In this document: positions 54,586 to 63,148 of the stretch, piece by piece | Layout: each line of letters opens with the position of its first letter | How positions within the stretch are numbered: position 1 is the stretch's first letter | Source: Curtobacterium flaccumfaciens UCD-AKU | GTDB taxonomy: Bacteria > Actinomycetota > Actinomycetes > Actinomycetales > Microbacteriaceae | Reading direction: 5' to 3' | DNA: 64,000 nucleotides | Assembly (NCBI RefSeq): GCF_000349565.1 | Contig: NZ_KB714629.1 | Span: 36,076 to 100,075, forward strand | Translations under genes and position numbers: made by a program | Notes under the pieces: model-generated | Told to the model about the DNA's origin: nothing | Databases searched by the model: none | What the model saw: the letters and a program-made list of their open reading frames with translations, nothing else

Positions 54586-54681
54586 GGCGGTTCCGATCAC
54601 GGTCGGGTAACGGGTCTCGCACATCGTAGGGGTGGAGTCGATCCGGACCCTGGCACGGGGCTGGACTGTCGCGAACACTGG

Positions 54682-55761
54682 TCACAGGTTCGGCGCACGG
54701 AACCAGCGCACGCGGGTACCGAACGGGTCGGAGACGGCGACCGCGACCCCGTCGATCGAGGCCGTCGCGAACGCGTCCGGGTCAGCGGCGTCGACGTCAT
54801 CGGGGAGCGTCGCGGCCACATCGCGCAGGATCCCGGTGCGCTCGAGGGCGATCCAGTGCACCCCCCGCTGACGGATCCGGTCCACGAACCGTTGCCGGTC
54901 CGCGCCCGGCACGTAGACCAGGGTCCCGGTGGTCAGGACGACCGGTTCGACGTCGTCCGGCAGGGCGTCCAGTGCACGGTCGAGGTCACCCGGCAGCGTG
55001 CCGACGAGCCGGTCTGGAGGGACGGCGAGCGTCGCGCGCGCCGCCTCCCGCATCAGGGCGATCCGGTCCGTCGCCTCGGGCGGGACGGCCTCGACCAACC
55101 GGTTGAACGCGCCCGCTGCGGCGAGGTCGATCGGGTTCGGGTCGAGGGCGATCCGTGCGCCGATCCGGATCGGCCTGCTCGCCGGAGCTGGAAGGACCCC
55201 GGAGACGTCCGCGACGAGACGGACCGCGGGTTCGTCGACCGCCGTGTGCATCCGGACGAGCTCGGTGCGCGCCCCGCCGTGGTCGTCGCGCCCCGAGGAG
55301 TCGGGGCGCGACGACGGCACCGGGGCGCGTTCCGCCGACACTCCGGACTCCGACGTCCGGTGGTCGAGCGTCACCCGGTCCGGGATCGAGCACAGCCCGG
55401 CGGCAGCCCCGGCATCGACCAGGCCGAGCGGCCGTACGGAGCGTTCGGCGAGCGCCGCGAAGAGCGGGACGACCGGGGCGAGCCGCCGCGGGTCGTTGGC
55501 CTGCACCGTGGCGGACGCGAGGGCCGTGACCAGCGCGGGGCGGGCCTCCAGGCCGAGCGCGCCGAGCGCACCCGGGTCCGACGGGTCCGCGCCCAGCCGC
55601 CGCGCGACCGCGAAGAACAGTTCCGGCTGCCGCTGCTGCTCGGGGACCTCGGCGAGGAGCGCGACGAGGGCGTCGTCGAGCGACCGTGCCCAGGCGGCGT
55701 ACGACGGTGAGACCGCCTCGATGCGGTCGGCGTAGGCGGCGTACCGGGCCCGGGTGTCCAT
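54682..55761 (-). CDS. DUF2332 family protein
   Basis: A 359-residue protein of the DUF2332 family, which resembles SAM-dependent methyltransferases (LGLVDAGAAAGL near 118 may be the nucleotide-binding loop). The reaction is unknown. The middle of the chain (about 142-165) has a Ser/Arg/Asp-rich insert encoded by a perfect 15-bp hairpin at 55282-55315. The ATG at 55761 overlaps the GNAT stop codon (ATGA). Confidence 0.78.
   Translation of the reverse strand: MDTRARYAAYADRIEAVSPSYAAWARSLDDALVALLAEVPEQQRQPELFFAVARRLGADPSDPGALGALGLEARPALVTALASATVQANDPRRLAPVVPLFAALAERSVRPLGLVDAGAAAGLCSIPDRVTLDHRTSESGVSAERAPVPSSRPDSSGRDDHGGARTELVRMHTAVDEPAVRLVADVSGVLPAPASRPIRIGARIALDPNPIDLAAAGAFNRLVEAVPPEATDRIALMREAARATLAVPPDRLVGTLPGDLDRALDALPDDVEPVVLTTGTLVYVPGADRQRFVDRIRQRGVHWIALERTGILRDVAATLPDDVDAADPDAFATASIDGVAVAVSDPFGTRVRWFRAPNL
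55282..55315. repeat. Perfect palindrome inside the DUF2332 coding region
   Basis: GTCGTCGCGCCCCGA (55282-55296) and its exact complement (55301-55315) with loop GGAG. It is shaped like a terminator but is read in frame and encodes part of a hydrophilic insert. Confidence 0.7.
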
Positions 55762-56234
55762 CAGCGCCCGGGCCGGTGCATGCCGACGTGGCGGATGCCG
55801 GCCTCCACGTACGGCTCCCCGAACCGCACGAAGCCGTACCGCTCGTACAGGGCCGCGACGTACTCCTGGGCGTGCAGGACGAACGGGTCGTGTCCGTGTT
55901 CGTCGAGGACGGCGGCGACGAGCCGGCCGGCGATCCCCTGCCCGCGGTGCTCCGGGTCGGTCGCGACCCGCCCGATGACCCACGCCGGCGACTCGGCGCC
56001 GTCCGGGTGGACCTCGTCCACCGCCGGGCGGATGAGCCGCAGGTACCCAACCGCAGCGGTGTCCGTGCCGAACCACCAGTGCTCGGTGTCGGGCTCGCGG
56101 TCACGGCCGTCGAAGTCCTCGGCGGTGACCCGCTGCTCGAGCGCGAACACGCGGTTGCGCAGCACGACGATGCCGTACAGTGCGTCCGTCGTCAGACGGG
56201 TCCAGCGGGCGTGGTGCACGGAATGCTCGGACAT
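55761..56234 (-). CDS. GNAT N-acetyltransferase, ElaA-like
   Basis: A 157-residue acetyltransferase. Family blocks are LRNRVFALEQRVTAEDFDGRD (about 24-44), the acetyl-CoA loop VIGRVATDPEHRGQGIAGRL (about 84-103) and AALYERYGFVRFGEPYVEAG near the end. It should transfer acetyl groups to a small amine; the substrate is unknown. It overlaps the DUF2332 gene by one start/stop. ATG 56234 is preferred over an upstream frame extension because it matches family length. Confidence 0.87.
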   Translation of the reverse strand: MSEHSVHHARWTRLTTDALYGIVVLRNRVFALEQRVTAEDFDGRDREPDTEHWWFGTDTAAVGYLRLIRPAVDEVHPDGAESPAWVIGRVATDPEHRGQGIAGRLVAAVLDEHGHDPFVLHAQEYVAALYERYGFVRFGEPYVEAGIRHVGMHRPGR

Positions 56235-56299
56235 CGTGGCGAGTTTACTGAAGTGGTCGGGAGTGCCCGGAAGAGCCCGACCGGAAGCAGGAGGAACCA

Positions 56300-56707
56300 A
56301 TGGCATACAACGTCGACAAGTCCGACGCCCAGTGGCGCGAGGAGCTCTCCCCGGACCAGTACGCCGTCCTCCGCCAGGCGGGGACCGAACGACCGTGGAC
56401 CGGTGAACTCCTCGACGAGGAGCGCGCCGGCGTCTACACCTGTGCGGCCTGCAACGCGGAGCTGTTCAAGAGCGGCACGAAGTTCGACTCCGGCTGCGGC
56501 TGGCCGTCGTTCTACGAGTCGGTGAACCCCGACGCCGTGCAGCTCATCGAGGACAACTCGCTCGGCATGGCCCGGACCGAGGTCCGGTGCGCGAGCTGCG
56601 GTTCGCACCTGGGCCACGTGTTCCCCGACGGGTTCGGCACCCCCACCGGTGACCGGTACTGCATGAACTCGATCTCGCTGAACTTCTCGGAGAAGTCGGG
56701 CGAGTGA
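56300..56707 (+). CDS. msrB: Peptide-methionine (R)-S-oxide reductase
   Basis: A 135-residue repair enzyme that reduces methionine-R-sulfoxide in proteins using thioredoxin. Two zinc-binding pairs (CAAC about 49, CASC about 98), the core DSGCGWPSFYE (about 61) and the catalytic Cys in DRYCMNSISL (about 121) are present. AGGAGGAACCA precedes the ATG. It is divergent from the GNAT gene and followed by tRNA-Thr. Confidence 0.95.
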   Translation: MAYNVDKSDAQWREELSPDQYAVLRQAGTERPWTGELLDEERAGVYTCAACNAELFKSGTKFDSGCGWPSFYESVNPDAVQLIEDNSLGMARTEVRCASCGSHLGHVFPDGFGTPTGDRYCMNSISLNFSEKSGE

Positions 56708-56744
56708 GCCCCGGACGCCCTCACCGGTAGGATGAGCGGCGTCA

Positions 56745-56820
56745 GCCGGCATGGCGCAATTGGTAGCGCACCGTACTTGTAATACGGGGGTTGCGGGTTC
56801 AAGTCCCGCTGCCGGCCCCA
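56745..56820 (+). tRNA. tRNA-Thr (anticodon TGT)
   Basis: Acceptor GCCGGCA, D-arm GCGC, anticodon stem CCGTA/TACGG with loop CTTGTAA, T-arm GCGGGTTCAAGTCCCGC, acceptor TGCCGGC and encoded CCA. The anticodon TGT reads ACA (and wobble ACN). Position 73 is C. Confidence 0.95.
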
Positions 56821-56823
56821 GAG

Positions 56824-56857
56824 CGATGCCCCGGGCGAAGTCTCGCCCGGGGCATCG
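56824..56857. terminator. Hairpin terminator after tRNA-Thr
   Basis: A perfect 15-bp stem (CGATGCCCCGGGCGA and complement, loop AGTC) begins 4 bp after the tRNA. The remaining 56858-57020 shows nothing I can name. Confidence 0.75.
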
Positions 56858-57020
56858 GCACACGGAACGCGGATCAGGGGGCGTTCCGGGCGCTGGACGC
56901 GGTAACCAGCCGGTCGTGCGACGAGGATGACACCTCACCGACCCGCGCGTCCACACCCTGACCCCACATCCGCGGAAATCCGCACGATGTGCACGAACGC
57001 GAAACGGCGCGGTCCGGCCG

Positions 57021-57060
57021 ACGCCCGCCGACTCAGCGCCCGCCGGCTCAGCGCCCGCCG
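57021..57060. repeat. 15-bp tandem repeat over a stop codon
   Basis: About 2.6 copies of a GCTCAGCGCCCGCCG unit. The third one contains the TGA of the aldo/keto reductase; the others lie just after it. Confidence 0.65.
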
Positions 57061-58079
57061 GTGATCTTCCGCTCCCGCTGCGCGACGCCCGCGGTGCCGT
57101 AGGGGTAGTCGTCGATGCGGGGCGCGCTGGCGTCGGTCAGCCGGGCGAGCTCGTCGTCGGTGAGCACCAGGTCGGCGGCACCGAGGTTGTCCTCGAGCTG
57201 CGACAGGGTGCGGACACCGAGGATCACGCTCGTGACCGCGGGCCGGGCCAGCAGCCAGGCGAGTGCGACCTGCGACTTCGACGCGTCGTGGGCGTCGGCC
57301 ACCTCGGAGACGGCGTCGAGCACCTCCCATGTGCGCTCGTCGCCGTTGCGGGCCTCCCACGCCTCCATGCCGCGCTCCGGGTTCTCGCCCAGGCGGGTGG
57401 CGCCGGACGGGGCCTCGTCGCGCTGGTACTTGCCCGACAGCCAGCCGCCGGCCAGGGGCGACCAGGGCAGCAGGCCGATGCCGGCGTCGAGGCAGGCGGG
57501 CACGACCTCGTGCTCGATGTCGCGGACGAGCAGGTTGTACTGCGGCTGCAGGGTGACCGGCGGTGCCCAGCCGTGCGCCTTCGCCTCGTAGACGGCCTTG
57601 GTGACCTGGTAGCCGAGGTAGTTCGAGAACCCGTACGCGCCGATCTTGCCGGCGGACACGGCGTCGTCGAGGAACCGCAGGGTCTCGTCGATGGGGGTCA
57701 GGGCGTCCCAGGCGTGCATCTGGTACAGGTCGATGTGGTCGACGCCGAGCCGTTCGAGCGAGGCGTCGAGGGCCACGCGCAGGTGTCGTCGGGACAGCCC
57801 GAGGTCGTTCGGACCGTCGCCCTGCGGGAACCGGCCCTTGGTGGCGAGGACGACCTGCGCCGCCTCGGTGGGGTGTGCTGCGAGCCAGCGGCCGATGATC
57901 CGCTCGGACTCGTTGCCGGAGTAGACGTCCGCCGTGTCGACGAGCGTGCCACCGGCGGCCACGAAGGCGTCGAGGATGGCGTGTGAGGTGGGTTCGTCGG
58001 CTTCGCTGCCGAACGTCATGGTGCCGAGGGTCAGCGTCGACACCGATGTCCCGCTGTTGCCGAGGAGTCTGTAGTCCAT
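57048..58079 (-). CDS. Aldo/keto reductase
   Basis: A 343-residue AKR (YghZ/voltage-gated-potassium-channel-beta-like group by length). The tetrad is visible: VDTADVYSGNESE (Asp about 48, Tyr about 53), Lys in VLATKGRF (about 83) and His in DLYQMHAWD (about 120). LLPWSPLAGGWLSGKY near 212 is typical of this group. It is monocistronic, and the last codons overlap a short tandem repeat. The substrate is unknown. Confidence 0.9.
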   Translation of the reverse strand: MDYRLLGNSGTSVSTLTLGTMTFGSEADEPTSHAILDAFVAAGGTLVDTADVYSGNESERIIGRWLAAHPTEAAQVVLATKGRFPQGDGPNDLGLSRRHLRVALDASLERLGVDHIDLYQMHAWDALTPIDETLRFLDDAVSAGKIGAYGFSNYLGYQVTKAVYEAKAHGWAPPVTLQPQYNLLVRDIEHEVVPACLDAGIGLLPWSPLAGGWLSGKYQRDEAPSGATRLGENPERGMEAWEARNGDERTWEVLDAVSEVADAHDASKSQVALAWLLARPAVTSVILGVRTLSQLEDNLGAADLVLTDDELARLTDASAPRIDDYPYGTAGVAQRERKITGGR

Positions 58080-58132
58080 GGCGGGGACGGTACGCCCGGT
58101 GGGGTCCGACCGAGGGGACCCACGAGTACCCC

Positions 58133-58918
58133 TCAGCGCGGGGCGGACAGGAACCGCAGCGCCGCTTCGCGGAACGGCCGCGAGGTCGGTGCGTTGAAGT
58201 GGTTGCGCCCCGGGATCTCGAAGAAGGTGGCGTCCGGTGCGGCCTCGGCGAGCCGGACCGCGCTGTCGCGGATGCCGTCCTCGCTGCCGGCCGCCATCAG
58301 GAGCGGCTGCGCCGGGGCGTTCTGCGGGGTCGGCTCGATGCTGTTCCGCATCCCCTCGACCATGGCCACGAGCGCGCCGAGGTCGTTGCCCTCGACGTTG
58401 CCCGCCATCGTCAGGTAGCCGTTCGTCACGCGGTCCTCGATCGGGGTGCCGTCGGCGATGTAGGCCTTCGCCTGGTCGACGCGGACGCGGCGCATCGGGT
58501 CGGCGTCCGGGATCCCGCCGAAGACTGCTCGCGAGATCCGGCCCGGCAGGCGTTCGGCGGTGTGCCAGCCGACGCGGGCGCCGAGCGAGTAGCCGAGGTA
58601 CGCGACGTCGTCGAGCAAGTACGTGTCGATGACCGTGGTGACGTCGGCGACGAGCAGGTCCATCGAGTAGGCACCCGGATCGTGCGGCTTCGCGCTCGCG
58701 CCGTGCCCCCGCTGGTCGAGCGCCAGCACGCGGTAGCCGGCACGGACCAGGTGTCGCGTCCAGCCCGATGCGTGCCAGTTGAGCACCGCGCCGGAGGCGA
58801 ACCCGTGCACCGCGATGACGGCCGGGGCGTCGGGGTCGCCGAAGTCGTAGGTCGCGAGTCGCAGCCCGTCGGGCGACATCACGAACCGGGGGCGGGGCGC
58901 TTCGGGGACGAGTGACAT
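58133..58918 (-). CDS. Alpha/beta hydrolase
   Basis: A 261-residue hydrolase with oxyanion/HG motif IAVHGFASGAV (about 36), LDQRGHGAS, the nucleophile elbow YLGYSLGARVG (Ser about 111) and the catalytic His in PGRNHFNAP near the end. It should act on an ester or similar bond; the substrate is unknown. ATG 58918 is preferred (GGAGAGG before it); a longer form from 58954 would run into the divergent nnrE start. Confidence 0.85.
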   Translation of the reverse strand: MSLVPEAPRPRFVMSPDGLRLATYDFGDPDAPAVIAVHGFASGAVLNWHASGWTRHLVRAGYRVLALDQRGHGASAKPHDPGAYSMDLLVADVTTVIDTYLLDDVAYLGYSLGARVGWHTAERLPGRISRAVFGGIPDADPMRRVRVDQAKAYIADGTPIEDRVTNGYLTMAGNVEGNDLGALVAMVEGMRNSIEPTPQNAPAQPLLMAAGSEDGIRDSAVRLAEAAPDATFFEIPGRNHFNAPTSRPFREAALRFLSAPR

Positions 58919-58952
58919 GTCCTCTCCAGCGTATCGGGGCAGTGTGGTCGCC

Positions 58953-59720
58953 ATGGACGGCTACGGCGGCGATCAGATCCGGGCGGCGGAACGCCCCCAC
59001 CTCGACGCGGGGGAACCGCTCATGCAGCGAGCCGCCGCAGGGCTCGCGCGGATCGTCGGCGACCTGCTGGACGACCCGGCCGTGCGGCCGGTCGACGGGC
59101 CGGGATCGGTCCTCGTGCTGGCGGGCAGCGGCGACAACGGCGGGGACGCCCTGTTCGCGGGTGCTCGCCTGGCAGCAGCCGGGAGGCACGTGGCGGTCCT
59201 GCGCGTCGGCTCCCGTGTCCACGCGGCCGGCCTGGCAGCGGCGCTGGACGCCGGCGCCCGTCTGCTCGACGGCGCGTCCGGCACCTCGGGACCGAACGCG
59301 GGCGGAGCGGCCGACATCCTGCGGGCAGCCGGCCGGAGCGACGGCGAGCGCCTGGCCGCCGTCGCGACCGAGGCGGCACTGGAGGCCGACCTGGTGCTCG
59401 ACGGCATCCTCGGCATCGGGGTGCACGGCGCGACCGCACTGCGGTCCCCCGCCCGCGAGGTCGTGGACGCGATCCGCGAGCTCGCCCGCGACCAGCGCGC
59501 GCCGTTCGTCGTCGCGGTCGACGTGCCGAGCGGCGTCGACGTGGACACCGGCGGCGTCGCGGACGACCACGTCCTGCACGCCGACGTCACCGTCACGTTC
59601 GGCGGCGTGAAGGCCGGACTGCTGACCGGACCCGCCGCCACCCTCGCGGGTCGGATCGAACTCGTCGACGTCGGGATCGGTGCGGACCTGGCGACGATGG
59701 AACCGCTGATCCGCACCTGA
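58953..59720 (+). CDS. nnrE: NAD(P)H-hydrate epimerase
   Basis: A 255-residue YjeF_N-domain enzyme that converts R-NAD(P)HX, a damaged hydrate, to the S form so that it can be repaired. Signature blocks are LVLAGSGDNGGDALFAGARL (about 53-72) and VVAVDVPSGVDVDTG near 190. The dehydratase half (NnrD) is absent; many bacteria fuse the two, so the partner should be encoded elsewhere. It is divergent from the hydrolase gene with only about 34 bp between starts. Confidence 0.85.
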   Translation: MDGYGGDQIRAAERPHLDAGEPLMQRAAAGLARIVGDLLDDPAVRPVDGPGSVLVLAGSGDNGGDALFAGARLAAAGRHVAVLRVGSRVHAAGLAAALDAGARLLDGASGTSGPNAGGAADILRAAGRSDGERLAAVATEAALEADLVLDGILGIGVHGATALRSPAREVVDAIRELARDQRAPFVVAVDVPSGVDVDTGGVADDHVLHADVTVTFGGVKAGLLTGPAATLAGRIELVDVGIGADLATMEPLIRT

Positions 59721-59733
59721 TCCCGCGCCGGGG

Positions 59734-60876
59734 TCAGTGGTGCTCGTACAGCACGGGCTCCGGCAGACCGTGCTCGGCGCGGATGCTGCGCGCGATGCCC
59801 TCGATCGCGACCAGGGCGTCGACCACGAGCTCCGGCGTGACGGGGAACGGCATGTTGTGGATGGTCTCGCCCTCCGCCGTCGCGGCCTCGGCCACGGCCT
59901 GCAGCACGTCGCGGTCGTCCACCGTCAGGCCGATCTCGGTCAGGGTGTTCGGCAGGCCGACCTTCGTGGTGAAGACGACGAAGTCCTCGATCTCCTCCGC
60001 CGGGGCCCCCTCGAGCACGAGCTGCGCGATCGTGCCGATGTTGACCTTCTGCCCGTGCGCCAGGCCGTGGGCCTGCGGAGCGGCGGTCAGCCCGTTGTGG
60101 ATCGCGTGGGCGGCGGCGAGCCCGCCCGACTCGAACCCCAGGCCGGACAGCAGCGTGTTCGCCTCGACGACCTTCTCGAGCGCGGGGGTGACGACCTTGG
60201 CCGTGACGGCCTCGATGGCCTGCAGGGCGTTCTCGTGCAGGAGCTTCCACGACAGTTCGGCCAGCGCGACGCCGGTCTGGGTCTGCAGGCCGCCGGCCAT
60301 GGTGTCGGCGTTGGCACGCTTCGCGGCACGGGCCTCGACCCAGGTCGCCAGCGCGTCGCCGATGCCCGCGACCAGGAACTGCACCGGGGCGTTGGCGACG
60401 AGCCTGGTGTCGATGAGCACGAGGTCCGGGTTGTGCGGGAAGAAGCGGTACTCGATGAACTCGCCCTCGGCGGTGTAGATGACGGCGAGCGCCGAGGTGG
60501 GGGCGTCGGTGGACGCGGCCGTCGGGACGCTCGCCCACCGGATGCCGGCCAGGTGTCCGGCGGCCTTCGCGGCGTCGATGGCGGAGCCGCCGCCGAGTCC
60601 CACGATGACGTCGGCGTCCTTCGCGGCGATCTGCTCGACGAGCTCGTCGACGGCTTCGGGGGTGGCGAAGCGGCCGAACCCGACACGCTCGACGGCCAGG
60701 TCGGCGGACCGGAAGCTCTCGGTGACGGCGGTCTCGACGATGCCCCAGACCACGTCGTCGGCGACGATCAGGGGCCGCTTGCCGATCGGGGCGATGAACT
60801 CGCCGACGCGGGTGATCGCGTCCTTGCCCTGGACGTAGCGGGCGGGGCTCATCACGGTGCTGATGGGAGTGGCCAT
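59734..60876 (-). CDS. gldA: Glycerol dehydrogenase (iron-containing ADH family)
   Basis: A 380-residue NAD-dependent dehydrogenase of the GldA type. The start SPARYVQGKDAITRVGEF, the NAD loop GLGGGSAIDAAKAAG (about 94) and metal ligands in AHAIHNG (His about 253) and HGLAHGQKVNIG (His about 268), with the Asp in VAGIGDALATW (about 170), all fit. It oxidises glycerol to dihydroxyacetone. GGAAGGAACC precedes the ATG. The gene stands alone. Confidence 0.9.
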   Translation of the reverse strand: MATPISTVMSPARYVQGKDAITRVGEFIAPIGKRPLIVADDVVWGIVETAVTESFRSADLAVERVGFGRFATPEAVDELVEQIAAKDADVIVGLGGGSAIDAAKAAGHLAGIRWASVPTAASTDAPTSALAVIYTAEGEFIEYRFFPHNPDLVLIDTRLVANAPVQFLVAGIGDALATWVEARAAKRANADTMAGGLQTQTGVALAELSWKLLHENALQAIEAVTAKVVTPALEKVVEANTLLSGLGFESGGLAAAHAIHNGLTAAPQAHGLAHGQKVNIGTIAQLVLEGAPAEEIEDFVVFTTKVGLPNTLTEIGLTVDDRDVLQAVAEAATAEGETIHNMPFPVTPELVVDALVAIEGIARSIRAEHGLPEPVLYEHH

Positions 60877-60976
60877 CGTGCGGTTCCTTCCGGTTGTACG
60901 ACAGGTGTACGTCAGGTGTCGGGGTGGCCGACGCCGCCGACGCTACGCGGGGCCGCTGATCGGTAGGTTCGGGGCC

Positions 60977-61870
60977 ATGACGTTCAACGACGATGCTCGG
61001 CTCCGGGGCGGCAAGGTCAAGCGGCGGGGTCGCACCACGGCGATCGGCGGTGGTGCCGTGGGTGTCGGCGCCGTCGTGGTGTTCCTGATCCTGCAGTTCA
61101 CGGGGGTCGACCTGAGCGGGATCGTCGGCGGCGACAACGGCCTGACGACGATCCAGCAGGGGGGCGAGTCCGCCGACGCCGCCCCCGAGTGCCGGACCGG
61201 GCGGGATGCCAACCTGCGCGTCGAGTGCCGGATGGAGGGCGCAGCAGAGTCCCTCGACGCCTACTGGACGTCCGAGGCACGATCCCTCGGCATCTCGTAC
61301 ACCTCGCCGGAGTTCTTCCTGTTCCAGGACTCCACCGACACCGCGTGTGGGCAGGCGTCCGCCGCGACCGGCCCGTTCTACTGCCCGCCGGACCGGGCGG
61401 TCTTCCTGGACACCGCGTTCTACGACGACCTGCAGTCGCAGTACGGCTCGTCAGGCGGTCCGCTCGCGCAGATGTACGTCGTCGCGCACGAGTGGGGGCA
61501 CCACATCCAGCAGCTGCAGGGATCCTTCGCGAGCACCGACCGCTCCGGCACGGGGGCGTCGTCGGACAGCGTCCGCGTCGAGCTGCAGGCGGACTGCTAC
61601 GCCGGAGCCTGGGTCGGCGACGCCGCGACCACCGAGGACGCGGACGGCGAGACCTTCTTCGAGCCGATCACCCGCACACAGATCACGGACGCCCTGTCGG
61701 CGGCGAGTGCGGTGGGCGACGACAGCATCCAGGAGCGTGCGACCGGCCGCGTCGACCCGGACTCGTTCACGCACGGGTCGAGCGAGCAGCGGCAGCGCTG
61801 GTTCCTGCGGGGCTACCAGCAGGGTGCGACGCACTGCGACACCCTGAGCATCCCGGGTTCGGCCCTGTAG
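60977..61870 (+). CDS. Neutral zinc metallopeptidase-like membrane protein (YpfJ family)
   Basis: A 297-residue protein of the DUF/neutral-zinc-metallopeptidase group. A short basic cytosolic start and one membrane helix (about 22-42) anchor it. The outer domain has the zincin site VVAHEWGHHIQQLQG (about 170) and the third ligand in RVELQADCYAGAW (about 196). Cys residues (ECRTG, RVECRM, TACG, FYCPP) are probably in disulfides. Its substrate is unknown. Confidence 0.9.
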   Translation: MTFNDDARLRGGKVKRRGRTTAIGGGAVGVGAVVVFLILQFTGVDLSGIVGGDNGLTTIQQGGESADAAPECRTGRDANLRVECRMEGAAESLDAYWTSEARSLGISYTSPEFFLFQDSTDTACGQASAATGPFYCPPDRAVFLDTAFYDDLQSQYGSSGGPLAQMYVVAHEWGHHIQQLQGSFASTDRSGTGASSDSVRVELQADCYAGAWVGDAATTEDADGETFFEPITRTQITDALSAASAVGDDSIQERATGRVDPDSFTHGSSEQRQRWFLRGYQQGATHCDTLSIPGSAL

Positions 61871-61881
61871 CCGCGCCGTTG

Positions 61882-61925
61882 CGGACGTCAGGCCCGGTGC
61901 CAGCCGGCACCGGGCCTCCCGTCCG
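61882..61925. terminator. Palindrome, GGAGGCsCG family (copy G)
   Basis: CGGAC-AGGCCCGGTGCC-AGCC-GGCACCGGGCCT-GTCCG, between the convergent metallopeptidase and DsbA-like genes. Its central 30 bp are identical to copy E at 29260. Confidence 0.65.
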
Positions 61926-61935
61926 TGGTCAGCGC

Positions 61936-61980
61936 GTCAGCGCTCGTCCGGACGTCAGCGCTCGTCCGGACGTCAGCGCT
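61936..61980. repeat. 18-bp tandem repeat over a stop codon
   Basis: Two and a half copies of GTCAGCGCTCGTCCGGAC. The partial third copy holds the stop codon of the DsbA-like gene, so the others are duplications of the gene end. Confidence 0.7.
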
Positions 61981-62905
61981 TGGTCGGCGTGGGCGTCGGG
62001 GTCGCGCTCGGGGTGGGCGTCGGGGTCGCGTCGGTCGTCCCGGCGGCCGTCACCACGAAGGTGCGGAAGTCGTCGTTCGTGACCGGCGAGGTCAGTTCGT
62101 ACCGCTGGCCGTTCACGAGCACGAGCGGCGTGCCGGGGAACTCCTTGAGCGTCGACCCGGGGATGGTGCCGTCGGACACCTTCGACGTCTGCTCGTCCAC
62201 CCACTTGGCGTAGTCCTGGTCGGTGATGCAGCTCCGGACGGCGCTGCGCTCCTGGAGTCCCTGCACACCCGTGACGACGTCGGTGAGCTCCGCGTCCGTC
62301 AGGCCCGCCGTGCCCTCGTCCGGCTGCTTCGCGAAGAGCGCCTGGTTGACCGCGTAGAACTGGTTCGGCGAGTGCTCGGCGACGCAGGCAGCGGCGTTCG
62401 CGGCGCGGAGCGAGTACTTCGTGCCCTGCGAGCGGTTCGACAGGATCGCGACCGGGTGGATGTCGACCGTGGCCGCCCCGGAGTCGACCAGGTCCTTGAT
62501 GTAGTCACCGTTGGCCCGCTCGAACTGGCCGCAGCCGGGGCAGAGGTAGTCGACGTACAGGGTGATCCGGACGGTCCCGGCACCGTCGGTCTCGGCGTTG
62601 CTCGGGGCGGCAGAGGCCGATCCGGATGCGGACGCGGTGACCGGCTTCAGGTCCTGTCCGATCGTGATGCCGCCCTGCGACATCGTCGACGGTCCGGGCC
62701 CGGCGGGCTTCACGGAGTCGACCAGCACGAGCGTGACGATCGTCGCGGCGGCGAGGAGCACGACCCCGAGCCCGATCTGCAGTCCGAGCCGGACACCGCG
62801 CTGGCGTCGCTTCTGCTGGGTCCGGGCACGCTGGGCTCGCTGGCGGGCGGCTTCACGGCGCTCGTTCCGCGCGGCGCGGGCAGCACCCTCGGGGCGGTTG
62901 TTCAT
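61973..62905 (-). CDS. Membrane-anchored DsbA-like thiol oxidoreductase
   Basis: A 310-residue protein with a very basic, Arg-rich cytosolic N-terminus of about 40 residues, one membrane helix (about 41-62), a Ser/Ala linker and a DsbA-like thioredoxin domain with the active site DYLCPGCGQFE (about 119) and cis-Pro region EFPGTPLVLVNG. It should form or shuffle disulfides in exported proteins. The C-terminus is a Thr/Pro repeat tail (TPTPTPSATPTPTP). The stop lies in a short tandem repeat. Confidence 0.88.
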   Translation of the reverse strand: MNNRPEGAARAARNERREAARQRAQRARTQQKRRQRGVRLGLQIGLGVVLLAAATIVTLVLVDSVKPAGPGPSTMSQGGITIGQDLKPVTASASGSASAAPSNAETDGAGTVRITLYVDYLCPGCGQFERANGDYIKDLVDSGAATVDIHPVAILSNRSQGTKYSLRAANAAACVAEHSPNQFYAVNQALFAKQPDEGTAGLTDAELTDVVTGVQGLQERSAVRSCITDQDYAKWVDEQTSKVSDGTIPGSTLKEFPGTPLVLVNGQRYELTSPVTNDDFRTFVVTAAGTTDATPTPTPSATPTPTPTKR

Positions 62906-63148
62906 CGGTGCGTCGTCCTCCTGATCGGTGTCCGCTCGGCGTTCCCCTGCTCGGCGGACGGACCCGGCGATTGTAGTGGGGCGCTCTGGGAAGCAGCCGA
63001 CCAAGGGGGAAAACACTGGCGCACCCGGGTGAACTCGTGTTGTATGAAGCTCGACAGTCGACGACGACTGTCCGGGGCCCGTACGGGCACACCGCTTCAC
63101 TCGGATCGTCCGGCACGTACCTGCCGGTGAAGGAAGGACCGAACGCTC

